From Mesotaenium endlicherianum (taxonomy: Eukaryota; Streptophyta; Zygnematophyceae; Zygnematales; Mesotaeniaceae), in assembly GCA_009602735.1 (NCBI GenBank), contig WELA01011113.1:193056-233915 (forward strand): a stretch of DNA of 40,860 nt, given 5' to 3'. The notes under the pieces were generated by a model. It was not told the DNA's origin. It made no database searches and saw nothing but the letters and a program-made list of their open reading frames with translations. Both the position numbers and the translations under genes were made by a program. This document shows, one piece after another, positions 9,075 through 18,527 of the stretch; position 1 is the stretch's first letter; every line of letters begins with the position of its first letter.

Positions 9075-9075
9075 N
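9075..9075. other. Assembly join (single N) between nested LTR and gag
   Basis: A single N stands between partial LTR sequence and mid-gag sequence that are not adjacent in any other copy. The true intervening sequence is unknown. Confidence 0.85.
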
Positions 9076-9691
9076 CACTAGTGGTGTGAGACCCCAGTTG
9101 GTCTCTGTCCCGGAGTAGGGACATTATGATTCTTTTGTCCTCCTGCTGGGACTGATACATGGTCGCCATTTGCGACTGCATCTGAACGAACAATGCTCCC
9201 AAGTCTACACTCTGGGGTGGTAGATTAGCAAATGCAGCAGCAGCATTGGCATCTACTCGCTGAGTAGTGTCCTCAACAATCCCTCTCGCTCCTGCAGCAG
9301 CAATTCCTGCCGCATTCAGCCGGTCACGTATTTGACCTAGGGGTACATTGAGTTGTACAGCAGGAGGTGGGTTCAGAACATTGGCCCTTGATGCCATAAG
9401 TTCCTCGACCGTGCGCTCGTCAGCTGGCTGTCTTTCCCTCCTTTCTGTATCTTCAGCGGCCTTTGCTACTTGTTCAACTTCTAGCCTGGCTATCTCCTCC
9501 TCAGCTTGCTGAGCTGCGACTGAGGCAATAGCAGCTGCCTCATCTGCAGCCTCCCTAGCTGCAGTATCCGCTACTGCTTCCGAATAGGTACGGTTTCCCG
9601 CTACATGGCTTTCCGCCTGGTTTTCGACATTCTCGTTATCCTGGTTCTCCATGTCTCGGGAGTTGCTAGTTTGAGACCTTGTCCTTACCAT
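9076..9691 (-). pseudogene. gag: gag N-terminal part (left chromovirus)
   Basis: The start ATG at 9691 is 20 nt inside the primer site, as in the complete copy. About 200 codons give an Asn/Glu-rich start, a long Ala/Glu-rich helical region (AAIASVAAQQAEEEIARLE) and QMQSQMATMYQSQQEDKRII. It stops at the N at 9075, before the capsid-like domain seen at 24886-25236. It would form the structural particle protein. Confidence 0.9.
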
Positions 9692-9710
9692 ACAAAGAAG
9701 ACTGTGATAA

Positions 9711-9724
9711 CTGCTCCGATACCA
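9711..9724 (-). other. Primer binding site for initiator-Met tRNA (left chromovirus)
   Basis: On the minus strand, one base after the LTR end, is TGGTATCGGAGCAG, which matches the usual plant PBS TGGTATCAGAGC with one change. It is complementary to the 3' end of tRNA-iMet. Confidence 0.85.
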
Positions 9725-9725
9725 C

Positions 9726-10445
9726 TGAAATGAATCGACTTACCAAATAGGCGATTAACAATTAATAAAGATCTTTATATCAGCAAGTAATCTTTATGGT
9801 ATTTCCGTTAACTAGTTAAACGGCAAAGGACAATACACTAGCAGGGAATAATACTCGTAAGTCAAATGCGAGTAAACTAGCATCAATGATGCAAATCAGT
9901 AAACTCATACATAAGCAAGGTTAGAAGACAGTGCGTATCAATGGCTTCTCGCCTTGGATTCAGATCTCTCTCAGTAAGCTGTACAAGAGAGTTGGCCTCG
10001 TTTCCGAATGCCGAACTCGAGAGCAATGCCTAGCATATGTACATGGAATGAGTTTACTGTTCAACGGTCAGTGCGATGGCACCCCCTACCCGGGAGTTAA
10101 CCACGTTGGTAGGACCTCGGTTAACCAAATCCACCGCCATCTCCCATCATCCCGAATCGCCATCCATCATCGGGATGTCATCTGGCCATTTATCTAGCAT
10201 ACCACACTTAGATGCATATCGAGGCAGTTCGCTGCTACCGAGTACGGAAGTCAGCTGGCTGTCAAAGAATGTGTCAGCAAGCTGACTTAAGGTGACCTTA
10301 GCCTGCTACTTCCGGCCGAGTCATTAAACTGATATTAAATATGAAGTCCAGCAGACTGATCATTAACTACAGTTCAGCAGGCTGAACTTATTTAACTATT
10401 ATATTTAAATGAATATTATATCAACCAATATACTGATTCATTACA
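9726..10445 (-). repeat. 5' LTR of the left chromovirus
   Basis: A full-length 720-bp LTR. On the plus strand it begins TGAAATGAATC and ends GATTCATTACA, short imperfect inverted ends with TG...CA. The sense U3 is at the right. A splice-donor-like GGTAAGT lies close to the sense 3' end (complement of 9738-9744). Confidence 0.95.
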
Positions 10446-11414
10446 GTGGATGTGATGCTTGTAATGTGGTCTTCATTGATTTTCTAGGAATATTGTTCAG
10501 GTACTTGCCTTGTAAGGGGTAGGCAGCCCCCATGTTGTGACGTTGTCTATAAGGACATAAGCTTTCACATATATACTAGATATCTTGACATATTTGTTCC
10601 TTATATATGTACACGATTAATGTTGAAAGTGCTGTATGTAATATATAAGGCGAGTTGCAAAACCATTGAGGAACCAAGAGCCTAAGACGCATATTCAAAT
10701 TTGTGTAGTGTGCATTTCATATTTCAATAATTGAATGCCAGGGATGTTCGAACCTGGTTGGTTATCACGTACTGCTTGCACTCTAATCTAGGTGTAGAAC
10801 CATAAAAATACATCTTTTCACACAAAGTTATTTTTATCGTGTAGCGTATTTATCCATTTTCAACACATATCCAAGAACTCCCCACGTGCAACTACGACCC
10901 AGGCTATATATTGGGCCGTACAAGGCGTATAATGTTATGTGTCGTAGTTTCACCGTTTGAACATAGGTTTTGACGATTGGTTGACGACGTCGTATGGATG
11001 CGTCACATAAGACCCTAACCGATGTTCACACGCACCTTCTTACAGCTAGGCCGACTAAAAAAATGTGCGTCTTCCTCAAACTCCATCTAATCTAGCTATT
11101 TTGAAAAAATTGTAGATTCTTCTTGCACAAGTGTTGCCCCTGCGCATATTTGCACATGCTTGCAACATGCTTGTACATCTCAACAGACACTATATCACAT
11201 TTATCATAGGTGGACATTAGCTTCTAATAATAAGTCAAGAAACAAGCGCGTCTAGTTGTAACTCTACCCCATACTTGGATGGTATGAGGTACATCGTAAA
11301 TATGTTGTAATTCATTATGCTCCCCGTGCTTTTACACTTTATCTTAACACAACAAATTTGATTGAAGTTAATCACCTACGCCACCATTGATAACGACCAC
11401 TACATTACTTAATC
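10446..11414. other. Host intergenic DNA without a recognisable gene
   Basis: No convincing reading frame is visible. A minus-strand GGTTCGAAC at about 10752-10760, with a TTAGAGTGC-like element upstream of it, resembles tRNA internal promoter boxes and may be a decayed tRNA or SINE. The segment from 11415 onward belongs to the reductase-like gene. Confidence 0.5.
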
Positions 11415-11532
11415 TTGTGGCGTACGTCTGAGCGGTCGGCCACCAACGACACTCTTAGAGTATTCTATATAAACTAATATATCTCTGGCTCTCTACGACG
11501 TGACCCGTATCATAGTGGACTTCTGAGAGCAG
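11415..11532 (+). pseudogene. Exon 1 of the reductase-like gene (FMN phosphate-binding loop)
   Basis: The frame ...TNDTLRVFY, then a 12-nt insertion with TAA at 11475-11477, then ISGSLRRDPYHSGLLRA, ends at a good donor AG|GTACGT (11532/11533). The left boundary is uncertain and there is no in-frame ATG nearby. Confidence 0.7.
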
Positions 11533-12223
11533 GTACGTTGCACGCTGTTTTCTCCAAACAATCAAATTACTCTTTAAGCTGTCGTTGATTAGGTCTCAGC
11601 TTCAAAGAGGATGACTATCACCTTTAGCCATATGTCAATGATGTGCGTCACGTGTCAATCGCATGCTGCTTACAAGAATATATTCAGCAGCTTACACACA
11701 AATGCTATTTGTCTTGCTCGTTATGATGACAAAGCTAGTGCAGTTTATACATGCACTAAATAATTAAGGGGCACTATCAAGCAAAATTCTTGATCCTTAC
11801 ATGCGCTAGTACTTTCTTCATACTTTTACAGTTATGGTACATTTTCTTATAAGTCATTTGTCTATAACGCCAAGGTCCTTTTAAATGAACAATAGGGTAA
11901 AGAGACTGTCGAGTGAAAGTTGTAGCTTTGTACGACTTGCCATTGCGCTTGTGAAGTTGAGTGCTTTAGTGAAATCAGGATGTTAATAATGCTAATTCTT
12001 GTTTTATGTGGATGGTATGTGCCAGTGAAGTTTTGTGTGTGAAAGTATTAAGTGGAAAAGTATTGCTGGCGGCGGATCTGGCCGACTTTACGTAGTATAA
12101 TTCCACACCGCTTTGTTATTGTTACTGCTTGTCTTGCAGACGTGGCATGTACATGGTATTGCTAACGTTTTCAACAATGAAAGCAATCATGTCTTCAAAA
12201 GAATGTACTTGATCCTTCCGCAG

Positions 12224-12432
12224 GTTGCAATGTTTCGCAACCATACAAGCCTCCAAGGAGGTCGGCGGTGTGGAGATTGAAGTAGTTGATATTCATGACA
12301 TCCCTCTGTACAACACTAACTTAGAAGGACCGGGCCCAACGTATCCAGAGTCGATGAGAGTACTGACGGAGAAGATCAAAGCTACAGATGGCATCTTGTT
12401 TGCCACTCCTAAGCACATTTACATCGTCTCAG
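12224..12432 (+). pseudogene. Exon 2 of the reductase-like gene
   Basis: The acceptor is TTCCGCAG before 12224 and the donor TCAG|GTCCAG after 12432. It encodes ATIQASKEVGGVEIEVVD through ATPKHIYIVS. To match the family in phase with exon 1 the exon should start at 12238 (in TTCG|CAACC), but there is no AG there; starting at 12224 shifts the frame. Confidence 0.8.
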
Positions 12433-13439
12433 GTCCAGCCCCCTGCATTGCTCGATAGGAATCAACGGTTGGCAGCTTCCTTTCTTCATCTATGTTGGTG
12501 AAGGATGAGCGGCGATGTCCTTAAGACCTGCTCCACAACTTGTCAGCTTCGACTAGTGCCATACATTTTTAATATACTTGAACAACTTTCTTGTCCTTCC
12601 AAAATCTTGAAGACGCTGCTCTCGACATCTATTATCGTTAGAACAATAGATAGAACGAGGTTTTTCTTCACATAGATGCACGTACACAGACATACATGTG
12701 TATGCACAGTAGCTCGTGTAATCATCTGTATATGTATATGCAGATGTGCTTGTAGAGATCATGTGCTTGTGCCCGAGCGTCTTCATCGCTATAGCCAATG
12801 TTTATTTATAAATACTACTCGCTCTCTTCTCTCTAGTGAGGAAATCTGCTTACTTGCATAGATGTATCGACAAGTACACGCGTAATACACATACTTCTTT
12901 ACTCTTGGTTTGCTTCAAGCTAGGTTGATCATGGACCATAGTCTTGCTGGACAACTTGTGCGAATAAAAATTGTGGCGCATGCAGCCCGGGTTGTGCTTA
13001 AAGCCTACTCATTGGTTACGTCATCAATTTCTTCATGGGCTTCATGGCCTTATTAAGTTGTGTAGCTGCTAGTTTGGCAAGCATGGGGAGACATGATTGG
13101 TAGATTGCTCCAGCGTGGTTATCTACTCAACAATGCCCATCCCCTCCCAGGAGTCATTCTTCATAAAGTACTCAAGTCACGGGCTCGCCGGCCTGTAGCT
13201 GTCCATCTGGGACGGGTGTCAAGGTCGGTCTCTTCTTTAGGTGCTCAAAACGAGGTTGCATTGCTCCCGCTTGGCTGGGCGATGGCTTCATGGTTTTGCT
13301 TTTGTCGGCGGGCCATCTTGACATCTGCCTGTCACTTGATTTACTCCACACATCCGTAGTCAAAGACACTCTCGACCGCTTTTGACCTCCTCTTGCAAGT
13401 TGTGGCTGCTTCTCTTGCCTGTCTATGGTGGCGGTACAG

Positions 13440-13618
13440 CTGCCATGAAGAATGCCATTGACTGGGGCTCCAGGCCGCAGAACGTGTTTGTCGGGAAGCC
13501 AGTTGGCGTGATGGAAGCGGGTGGCTACATGGGGACAGCTCGCACTCAGTACCATCTGCGACAATCGGGAGTCTTCCTTGATCTCTTCTTCCTCAACAAG
13601 CTCAAAGTCTTTGCTATT
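13440..13618 (+). pseudogene. Exon 3 of the reductase-like gene
   Basis: The acceptor GGTACAG ends at 13439 and the donor ATT|GTGAGC is at 13618/13619. Joined to exon 2 it reads VSAAMKNAIDWGSRPQ, and it continues with GKPVGVMEAGGYMGTARTQY, the family's flavin/NADPH-site core. It contributes 59 codons plus the two bases that complete the split codon, so it is exactly in phase. Confidence 0.88.
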
Positions 13619-14386
13619 GTGAGCTCTGGCTCCTTCTCCCTCTTCCTCTCCCTCCCTGTCACTAACTTGTGTACAACTACCGCTACACCTACATATTTGT
13701 ATCTACTCATGTACTCATATGTTGGAAGCATGGACAGAAGCATGTCTGAACATGCACGCTCTCTTGCCGCCCTGCACGTCACGGCTTTCGATGCATGCAA
13801 GCTAAATCTTGCTAATGGCCCACTCTGTATGTGCACACAATAAGCGTTGTCCCCTCAACCTTTGAAGGACCTGTTAAATTTGAATTTGGAAGAAGCAGAC
13901 TTGCAGCCACTTGAAGGATTTCCAAACCTGTTGAAAGACATAAGACGAGTCATTGAACTCAGTCAAAGTCAAGCACTCAGTGACAATTTATCGCCCCGGA
14001 CGGATAGCTCAGTGGAAGAGCCACCAGAACATTCACGTAGAAGTCCTGGATTCAATACTTAATCCGCCCACTCCTTTCTTCCACCACAACAGGAACATCC
14101 TGTATCTGTGTGACACGTGGTGAGAGTGGAGTATGAGGTGTCACTGTGTTCATTCCGCATTCTTATATGCATGTAAAGAGTATACCACAAGCGCACACAT
14201 GTTTTATGTTTTTGTACTCTGCTTCTGAATTCATTTGCTAGTCCCATTTTTGCTATACACCACTTTCATCATATGTGTAAGTTTCGGTGTTGATAGTTCG
14301 CTGCTCGATGCTGCGTCAGGTTGCATATTTAAGAAACAAAGAAAGACTGATATATGGGCTGTTGGTTGTTGTGGCTGCGTGTGTAG
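13619..14386 (+). other. Third intron of the reductase-like gene, with a tRNA-like sequence
   Basis: The 768-nt interval has a GTGAGC donor and a TGTGTAG acceptor. It contains a 70-codon open frame (13850-14062) which I do not recognise and which runs into the tRNA-like sequence at 13998-14069, so I treat it as incidental. Confidence 0.6.
13998..14069 (+). tRNA. Degenerate tRNA-like sequence (tRNA pseudogene or SINE head)
   Basis: The 72-nt stretch has GGACGGA then TA, a perfect D-arm GCTC-AGTGGAA-GAGC with the pol III A box TAGCTCAGTGG, a B-box-like GATTCAATAC, and a 3' TCCGCCC that pairs with the first seven bases except at one position. The anticodon stem and T stem do not close, and the T-stem changes look like C-to-T decay, so a functional tRNA is unlikely. 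Confidence 0.5.
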
Positions 14387-14545
14387 GTATTTACCAATCC
14401 TCCTTCTTTCACTACCGATGGTGATTTGGTCAACGATTTCTATCTAGCTAGTGTGCACAATTGTGTAGCTGCACTGAAGGAGCACATCCAGCGATTTGAG
14501 AAATGCAAGACTAATCTTCTATGGAACAATCCTTCTTTCGACTAG
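14387..14545 (+). pseudogene. Exon 4 (C-terminal) of the reductase-like gene
   Basis: After the acceptor GTGTGTAG the frame reads 52 codons to TAG at 14543-14545: VFTNPPSFTTDGDLVNDFY, then VAALKEHIQRFEK. The aromatic-D-x-D/E-G-x-L-V-x-x pattern followed by a last amphipathic helix is the usual end of this family. The exon is fully open and joins exon 3 in phase 0. Confidence 0.82.
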
Positions 14546-16587
14546 CGTTTTGTGATTGCGCTCCTCGTTCATTTGTATTATCAGAATCCGGCATAACTCT
14601 ATATATTGATATTGAGTATGGCTTGTGTGGGCTGTTAGTATTGTAAATTTAGGGTTTTTTGGAAGAGTACAAAAACCGCTAAACAATTTAGACATGGTGA
14701 AGTCAATACTCCCTGAAGCATAACTTGTAACTCAACCTCAATCGTACTTAAAATTTAAGCTAACTTTTGAAGCATGGCTGTTTTAACCACCCTCATCTTG
14801 TACCTCAAATATTCCAAGTATCAAGAAATGAGATACATAACTTATGTGCTGTAAATGTCCTAAATTTTTTGTTTATCAGTCATCTATGCCAATTGTTTTA
14901 CAAGCTCAGTTCCAAACATGAAATTGTGCATTTGCAACACGTTTATGCACCTCTACACACTATTTTGGAGGGATTAAAAGATTTGTATGTATAAAAAAAA
15001 AATTTGACGCAAAAATCCCTATATATCTTTGTCCAACTTGATTAATAGTTATAATTACCGTTATTCATATACCAGGTGCCTAATGAATGACGCTAGATTT
15101 TCTTCAAATTCTATTTGCATTCATACAACTGTGATTGCTGACATGACTGGTACTAGAAGTGGTTGAAAAAATCACGGCTCAATGAGAACATGATTAACGC
15201 ACAACTGGAAGGCTCACATACAGATCCGACTAGAAAGTGATGATAAGCCATCTATATATGACGATTGATACCAAGTATTGCAACTGTATCCTCATACCTT
15301 CCACAAGCCTCTTGCCCTATAAACAATATGAGGGGTATATGAGGAAAAAATATATGAATTTTAACCCTGTTATCGTTTTGGTATCACAGCTCATACTCCT
15401 CTCAACCAACATTTGAAGCTTTGCGAGATGAAAAGCTTTGTGAAATGTCGCAAACCAAGATTTGATAATGTGCAAAAAGTGATGTATTTTCATATGCATC
15501 AAAGTTTCTAGTGAAACTCTCTAACCCTTTTCGGTACGCTAGCAGCTCTCCTGCAGCCATTGCAGCAGGATGTAAGCAACTACACTTATCCCCCCCCNCA
15601 TGGGATGACCAAAACTTACCACTGAGCAGCGACAAAAACGTCATGGCTACCACAAGAAATATTGGGAACTTATTGGCTTCACATAATGGTGAGAGATGCA
15701 ACACTGTTACAAACGTCATAGTCGGTTAGGTGGCAAGGTAGTTGTCCAACCTTTGCGGGGCAACGTAGCACACTAGCACGAGGATCAATAAAATATAAAT
15801 TTCTTCTTAAGCTCCATCAAAATAGGAGCAAGACAATTTTTGCAAGCATCTGCTAGATCGAGTTGCTCGACACGTGCGTCGTACCTTAGCCTAGGTAAGA
15901 AGCAAAAGTAACTAAGCACAATTTGAGTAGAGAGTTATCTAAGCACAATATGCGCAACGTAGCAGATTACTACTCCTACCATCCTTTCCAAAATTCTCTG
16001 ATTTGTTTTTCATTTTATTTTCAAATCCAACAATTCGAACTCAAATTGTCAAACTACAATCAGGTTCTTGCAACGTCATACATATGGTAATGACATCTTG
16101 AACAAACGGCTTTGAGCCTTTTGCAAGGTTCTTATACATACAAAAGCTACTTTGCTACAGGGTAGCAAGCTCAATTTTGAGAAACTCCAGTCGGAGAAAC
16201 ATGAGCAGACACCATTCATGACGTAGCAGCACGTCATCAATTGCTTGACCGATAGCGCCTCTCAAAAATGTGCCTCAGTATGACCACCTGAGCAACGCTG
16301 GCGCCGACGAGCACATCAATTTTGAGCAGCGCAAAGCACACGAGGCGCCTGCTGGTGCTCTCAGCAATTGCGCGCGCAAACCATAAAGATCAGCAAAGGA
16401 TGCTTAGCAGTATACGACCGTCTCGATGGGCGCGGAACTTCTTAGGAGGAGGAGGAGGAGGAAGAGGAGGAGGAGAAGAAGGAGGTGGTCGCTTGACAAA
16501 TGAGGTGCCCAAATCGGAAGTTGGGGAACAATGCCGCCATAAAGCACAGCCGCAAAATGCCCCAGATTGTGCCTGTGTTTAAGGCAA
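14546..16587. other. Host intergenic DNA without a recognisable gene
   Basis: No supported coding region. There is a single N at 15598 right after a C homopolymer, and a GGA-rich simple repeat at about 16445-16485. Short open frames here have no family signature. Confidence 0.5.
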
Positions 16588-17040
16588 TCACATTAAATTT
16601 TCACAATCTAAATTACTCAACGAAGCCAGCACCTCGTAGTCATTGTTTAAGGCCATAAATCACCAAGAATTGCGTAAAGAATAGCATGTGACGCCTGGCA
16701 CCAAAGAACGAGCCAAAGTGCTGTCTCAATGTTACATTGTCTAATATAAACACACAGACTGACGTCGACTAACTGGTGGAACAGTTCCACTTTATACCAC
16801 CAACACCTTCTACACGGAAAAATCTCTTTAACCAAGGTGGTGCACAAGGTTCTTTGCGATATAGGCAAAGAAGCACAACGGTTGGTTGATATCGAATCTT
16901 TTTATGGAAAAGTACGAGATGCCATTCACCACTACTCGACCTCCCACGAGAAATGAATTGCAATTTAATGTGCTCTACAGCGTGGAAGGGAGCTTTGTGA
17001 TGGAAAATAGGCCTCTTTTGTCGAAGAGAATGACTTACGA

Positions 17041-17076
17041 GCAGTGGCAGTGGCAGCGGCAGTGGCAGTGGCAGTG
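17041..17076 (+). repeat. (CAGTGG)n hexanucleotide microsatellite
   Basis: Six near-perfect hexamer units, with one GCAGCGG variant. The other duplication arm has only one related unit (near 33967-34016), so the expansion arose after the duplication. Confidence 0.85.
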
Positions 17077-17717
17077 ACATATCGAACTTTGGTGACTTGT
17101 TGGCACTTTTTGACCTAAAATTGACTCAAAAAAACAAGCGAGACTTATGAAACCAACCAGTTTGAGCGAATTTAAGAGACAATTCTTGTGTGGGTGTAAC
17201 TGAGTGATAAGGCATATTCTTATACATTCTCGTGTACTGCCATGACTCACGACTTGTGAGAAACATCCAACAGTATGTGCCAAAGAAAATCAGCGAGTAG
17301 GATGGGATTGTTCGGCGCAACGCAAGTGAATGTGGTCGCTTTCCTCGTCCTCGCCCATCCTCGCCCATTGCTCCAGTGTATGAAGGAAATTACTTTGTGT
17401 ATCGTAAGGGCGATATTCATTGATTTTCGTGTCAGATAGTGCCGCTACGCGTTCATGAAGGGCGGGTTAAATCTTTGTCGTTTTTACATGCCATTACCGA
17501 CATCTTATTTACGTCTTAAAATGTACTATGTCTAGCTCTACTGCTGCGATCATTGCAGTTTTAGAGGTAGTTTTTGGTAGAGGTGGATGGAATCTTTCTG
17601 GCATCAAAAATCACGAGTTATGAGCAGCTAAATTGCGAAGTGCCAAAGACATCAGCGAGGACTTTTTGTGCACCAGTGTGGTGTAAGTAAAACAGGGGAG
17701 CTGATAAAATATAGTAT

Positions 17718-17722
17718 CCGCC
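17718..17722 (+). repeat. Target site duplication CCGCC, left side
   Basis: CCGCC precedes the left LTR and is repeated directly after the right LTR (26603-26607). The uninterrupted duplication arm has CCGCT once (complement of 33593-33597). Confidence 0.92.
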
Positions 17723-18442
17723 TGAAATGAATCGACTTACCGAATAGGCGATTAACAATTAATAAAGATATTTATATCAGCAAGTAATCTTTATGGTATT
17801 TCCGTTAACTGGTTTAACGGCAAAGGACAATACACTAGCAGTGAATAATACTCGTAAGTCAAATGCGAGTAAACTAGCATCAATGATGCATATCAGTAAA
17901 CTCATACATAAGCAAGGTTAGAAGACAGTGCGTATCAATGGCTTCTCGCCTTGGATTCAGATCTCTCTCAGTAAACTGTACAAGAGAGTTGGCCTCGTTT
18001 CCGAATGCCGAACTCAAGAGCAATGCCTAGCATATGAACATGGAATGAGTTTACTGTTCAACGGTCAGTGCGATGGCACCGCCTACCCGGGAGTTAACCA
18101 CGTTGGTAGGACCTCGGTTAACCAAATCCACCGCCATCTCCCATCATCCCGAATCGCCATCCATCATAAGGATGTCATCTGGCCATTCATCTAGCACACC
18201 ACACTTAGATGCATATCGAGGCAGTTAGCTGCTACCGAGTACGGAAGTCAGCTCGCTGTCAAGGAATGTGTCAGCAAGCTGACTTAAGGTGACCTCAGCC
18301 TGCTACTTCCGGCCAAGTCATTAAACTGATGTTAAGTATAAAGTCCAGCAGACTGATTGTTGACTAAAGTTCAGCAGGCTGAACTTATTTAATTATATTA
18401 TTTAAATGAATATTATATCAACCAGTATACTGATTCATTACA
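17723..18442 (-). repeat. 3' LTR of the complete chromovirus
   Basis: 720 bp, TGAAATGAATC to GATTCATTACA on the plus strand. It differs from its partner 25882-26602 at about 20 sites, including a 1-nt indel in a T run. Confidence 0.96.
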
Positions 18443-18455
18443 ATCCCTCCAACTT
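18443..18455 (-). other. Polypurine tract of the complete chromovirus
   Basis: On the minus strand AAGTTGGAGGGAT ends directly at the LTR. Confidence 0.82.
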
Positions 18456-18527
18456 ATCATGTTGTCGTCTCGACAACACTATCACTAATAACAGCGTGCT
18501 GTCCCTCGTATCCTCAGCCTGCTGCCG

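Larger units (their letters stand above)
1..10445 (-). mobile_element. Chromovirus (Ty3/gypsy LTR retrotransposon), left copy, partial and nested
   Basis: A minus-sense element reads, from right to left, LTR (10445-9726), primer site, gag, pol, third ORF, polypurine tract and the beginning of the 3' LTR, which the window start cuts. Its order and sequence match the complete copy at 17723-26602. It is dead: gag is split by an inverted LTR and an unresolved N, pol has a 1-nt deletion near 7276, and a piggyBac-like transposon sits in the RT/RNase H junction. The 5 bp outside its right LTR are GTGGA; the partner flank is outside the window, so the target duplication cannot be tested. Confidence 0.93.
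11415..14545 (+). pseudogene. NADPH-dependent FMN reductase / NQR-like gene, four exons, probably decayed
   Basis: The pieces translate to the flavodoxin-like NADPH:quinone/FMN reductase family: a phosphate-binding loop ISGSLRRDPYHSGLLRA (exon 1), VEIEVVDIHDIPLYNTNLEG and DGILFATPK (exon 2), KNAIDWGSRP, GTARTQYHLRQSGVFLDL (exon 3) and an FTTDGDLVNDF C-terminus (exon 4). These enzymes reduce quinones or flavins with NAD(P)H as cytosolic FMN-binding proteins. Exons 2-3 and 3-4 join in phase at good GT/AG sites. Three things argue for decay: a stop (TAA 11475-11477) in a 12-nt insertion just before the P-loop, a phase conflict between the exon 1 donor and exon 2 acceptor, and loss of the family's conserved PEYNYS (here PKHIYI). 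A divergent live paralog with an unusual first intron cannot be excluded. Confidence 0.8.
16588..17722 (+). repeat. Left arm of an inverted segmental duplication (first part)
   Basis: The sequence aligns, with scattered substitutions and small indels, to the reverse complement of 33593-34482. Shared landmarks are the 15-bp palindrome GTGGAACnGTTCCAC (16776-16790 and 34287-34301), GTGACTTGTTGG, and AGAGGTGGATGGAATC. The arm is interrupted at 17722 by the complete retrotransposon and continues at 26603. Its former coding frame (see 33939-34232) is broken here. Confidence 0.88.

Noticed and set aside
9931-10197. 88-codon open frame inside every LTR (also 17928-18194, 26088-26354)
   Set aside because: It is conserved only because the LTR is repeated, is antisense to the element, and has no motif; two overlapping frames are equally open.
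13847-14062. 70-codon frame in the reductase intron as a separate gene
   Set aside because: It runs into the tRNA-like sequence, has no recognised family, and lies between two exons that join in phase without it.
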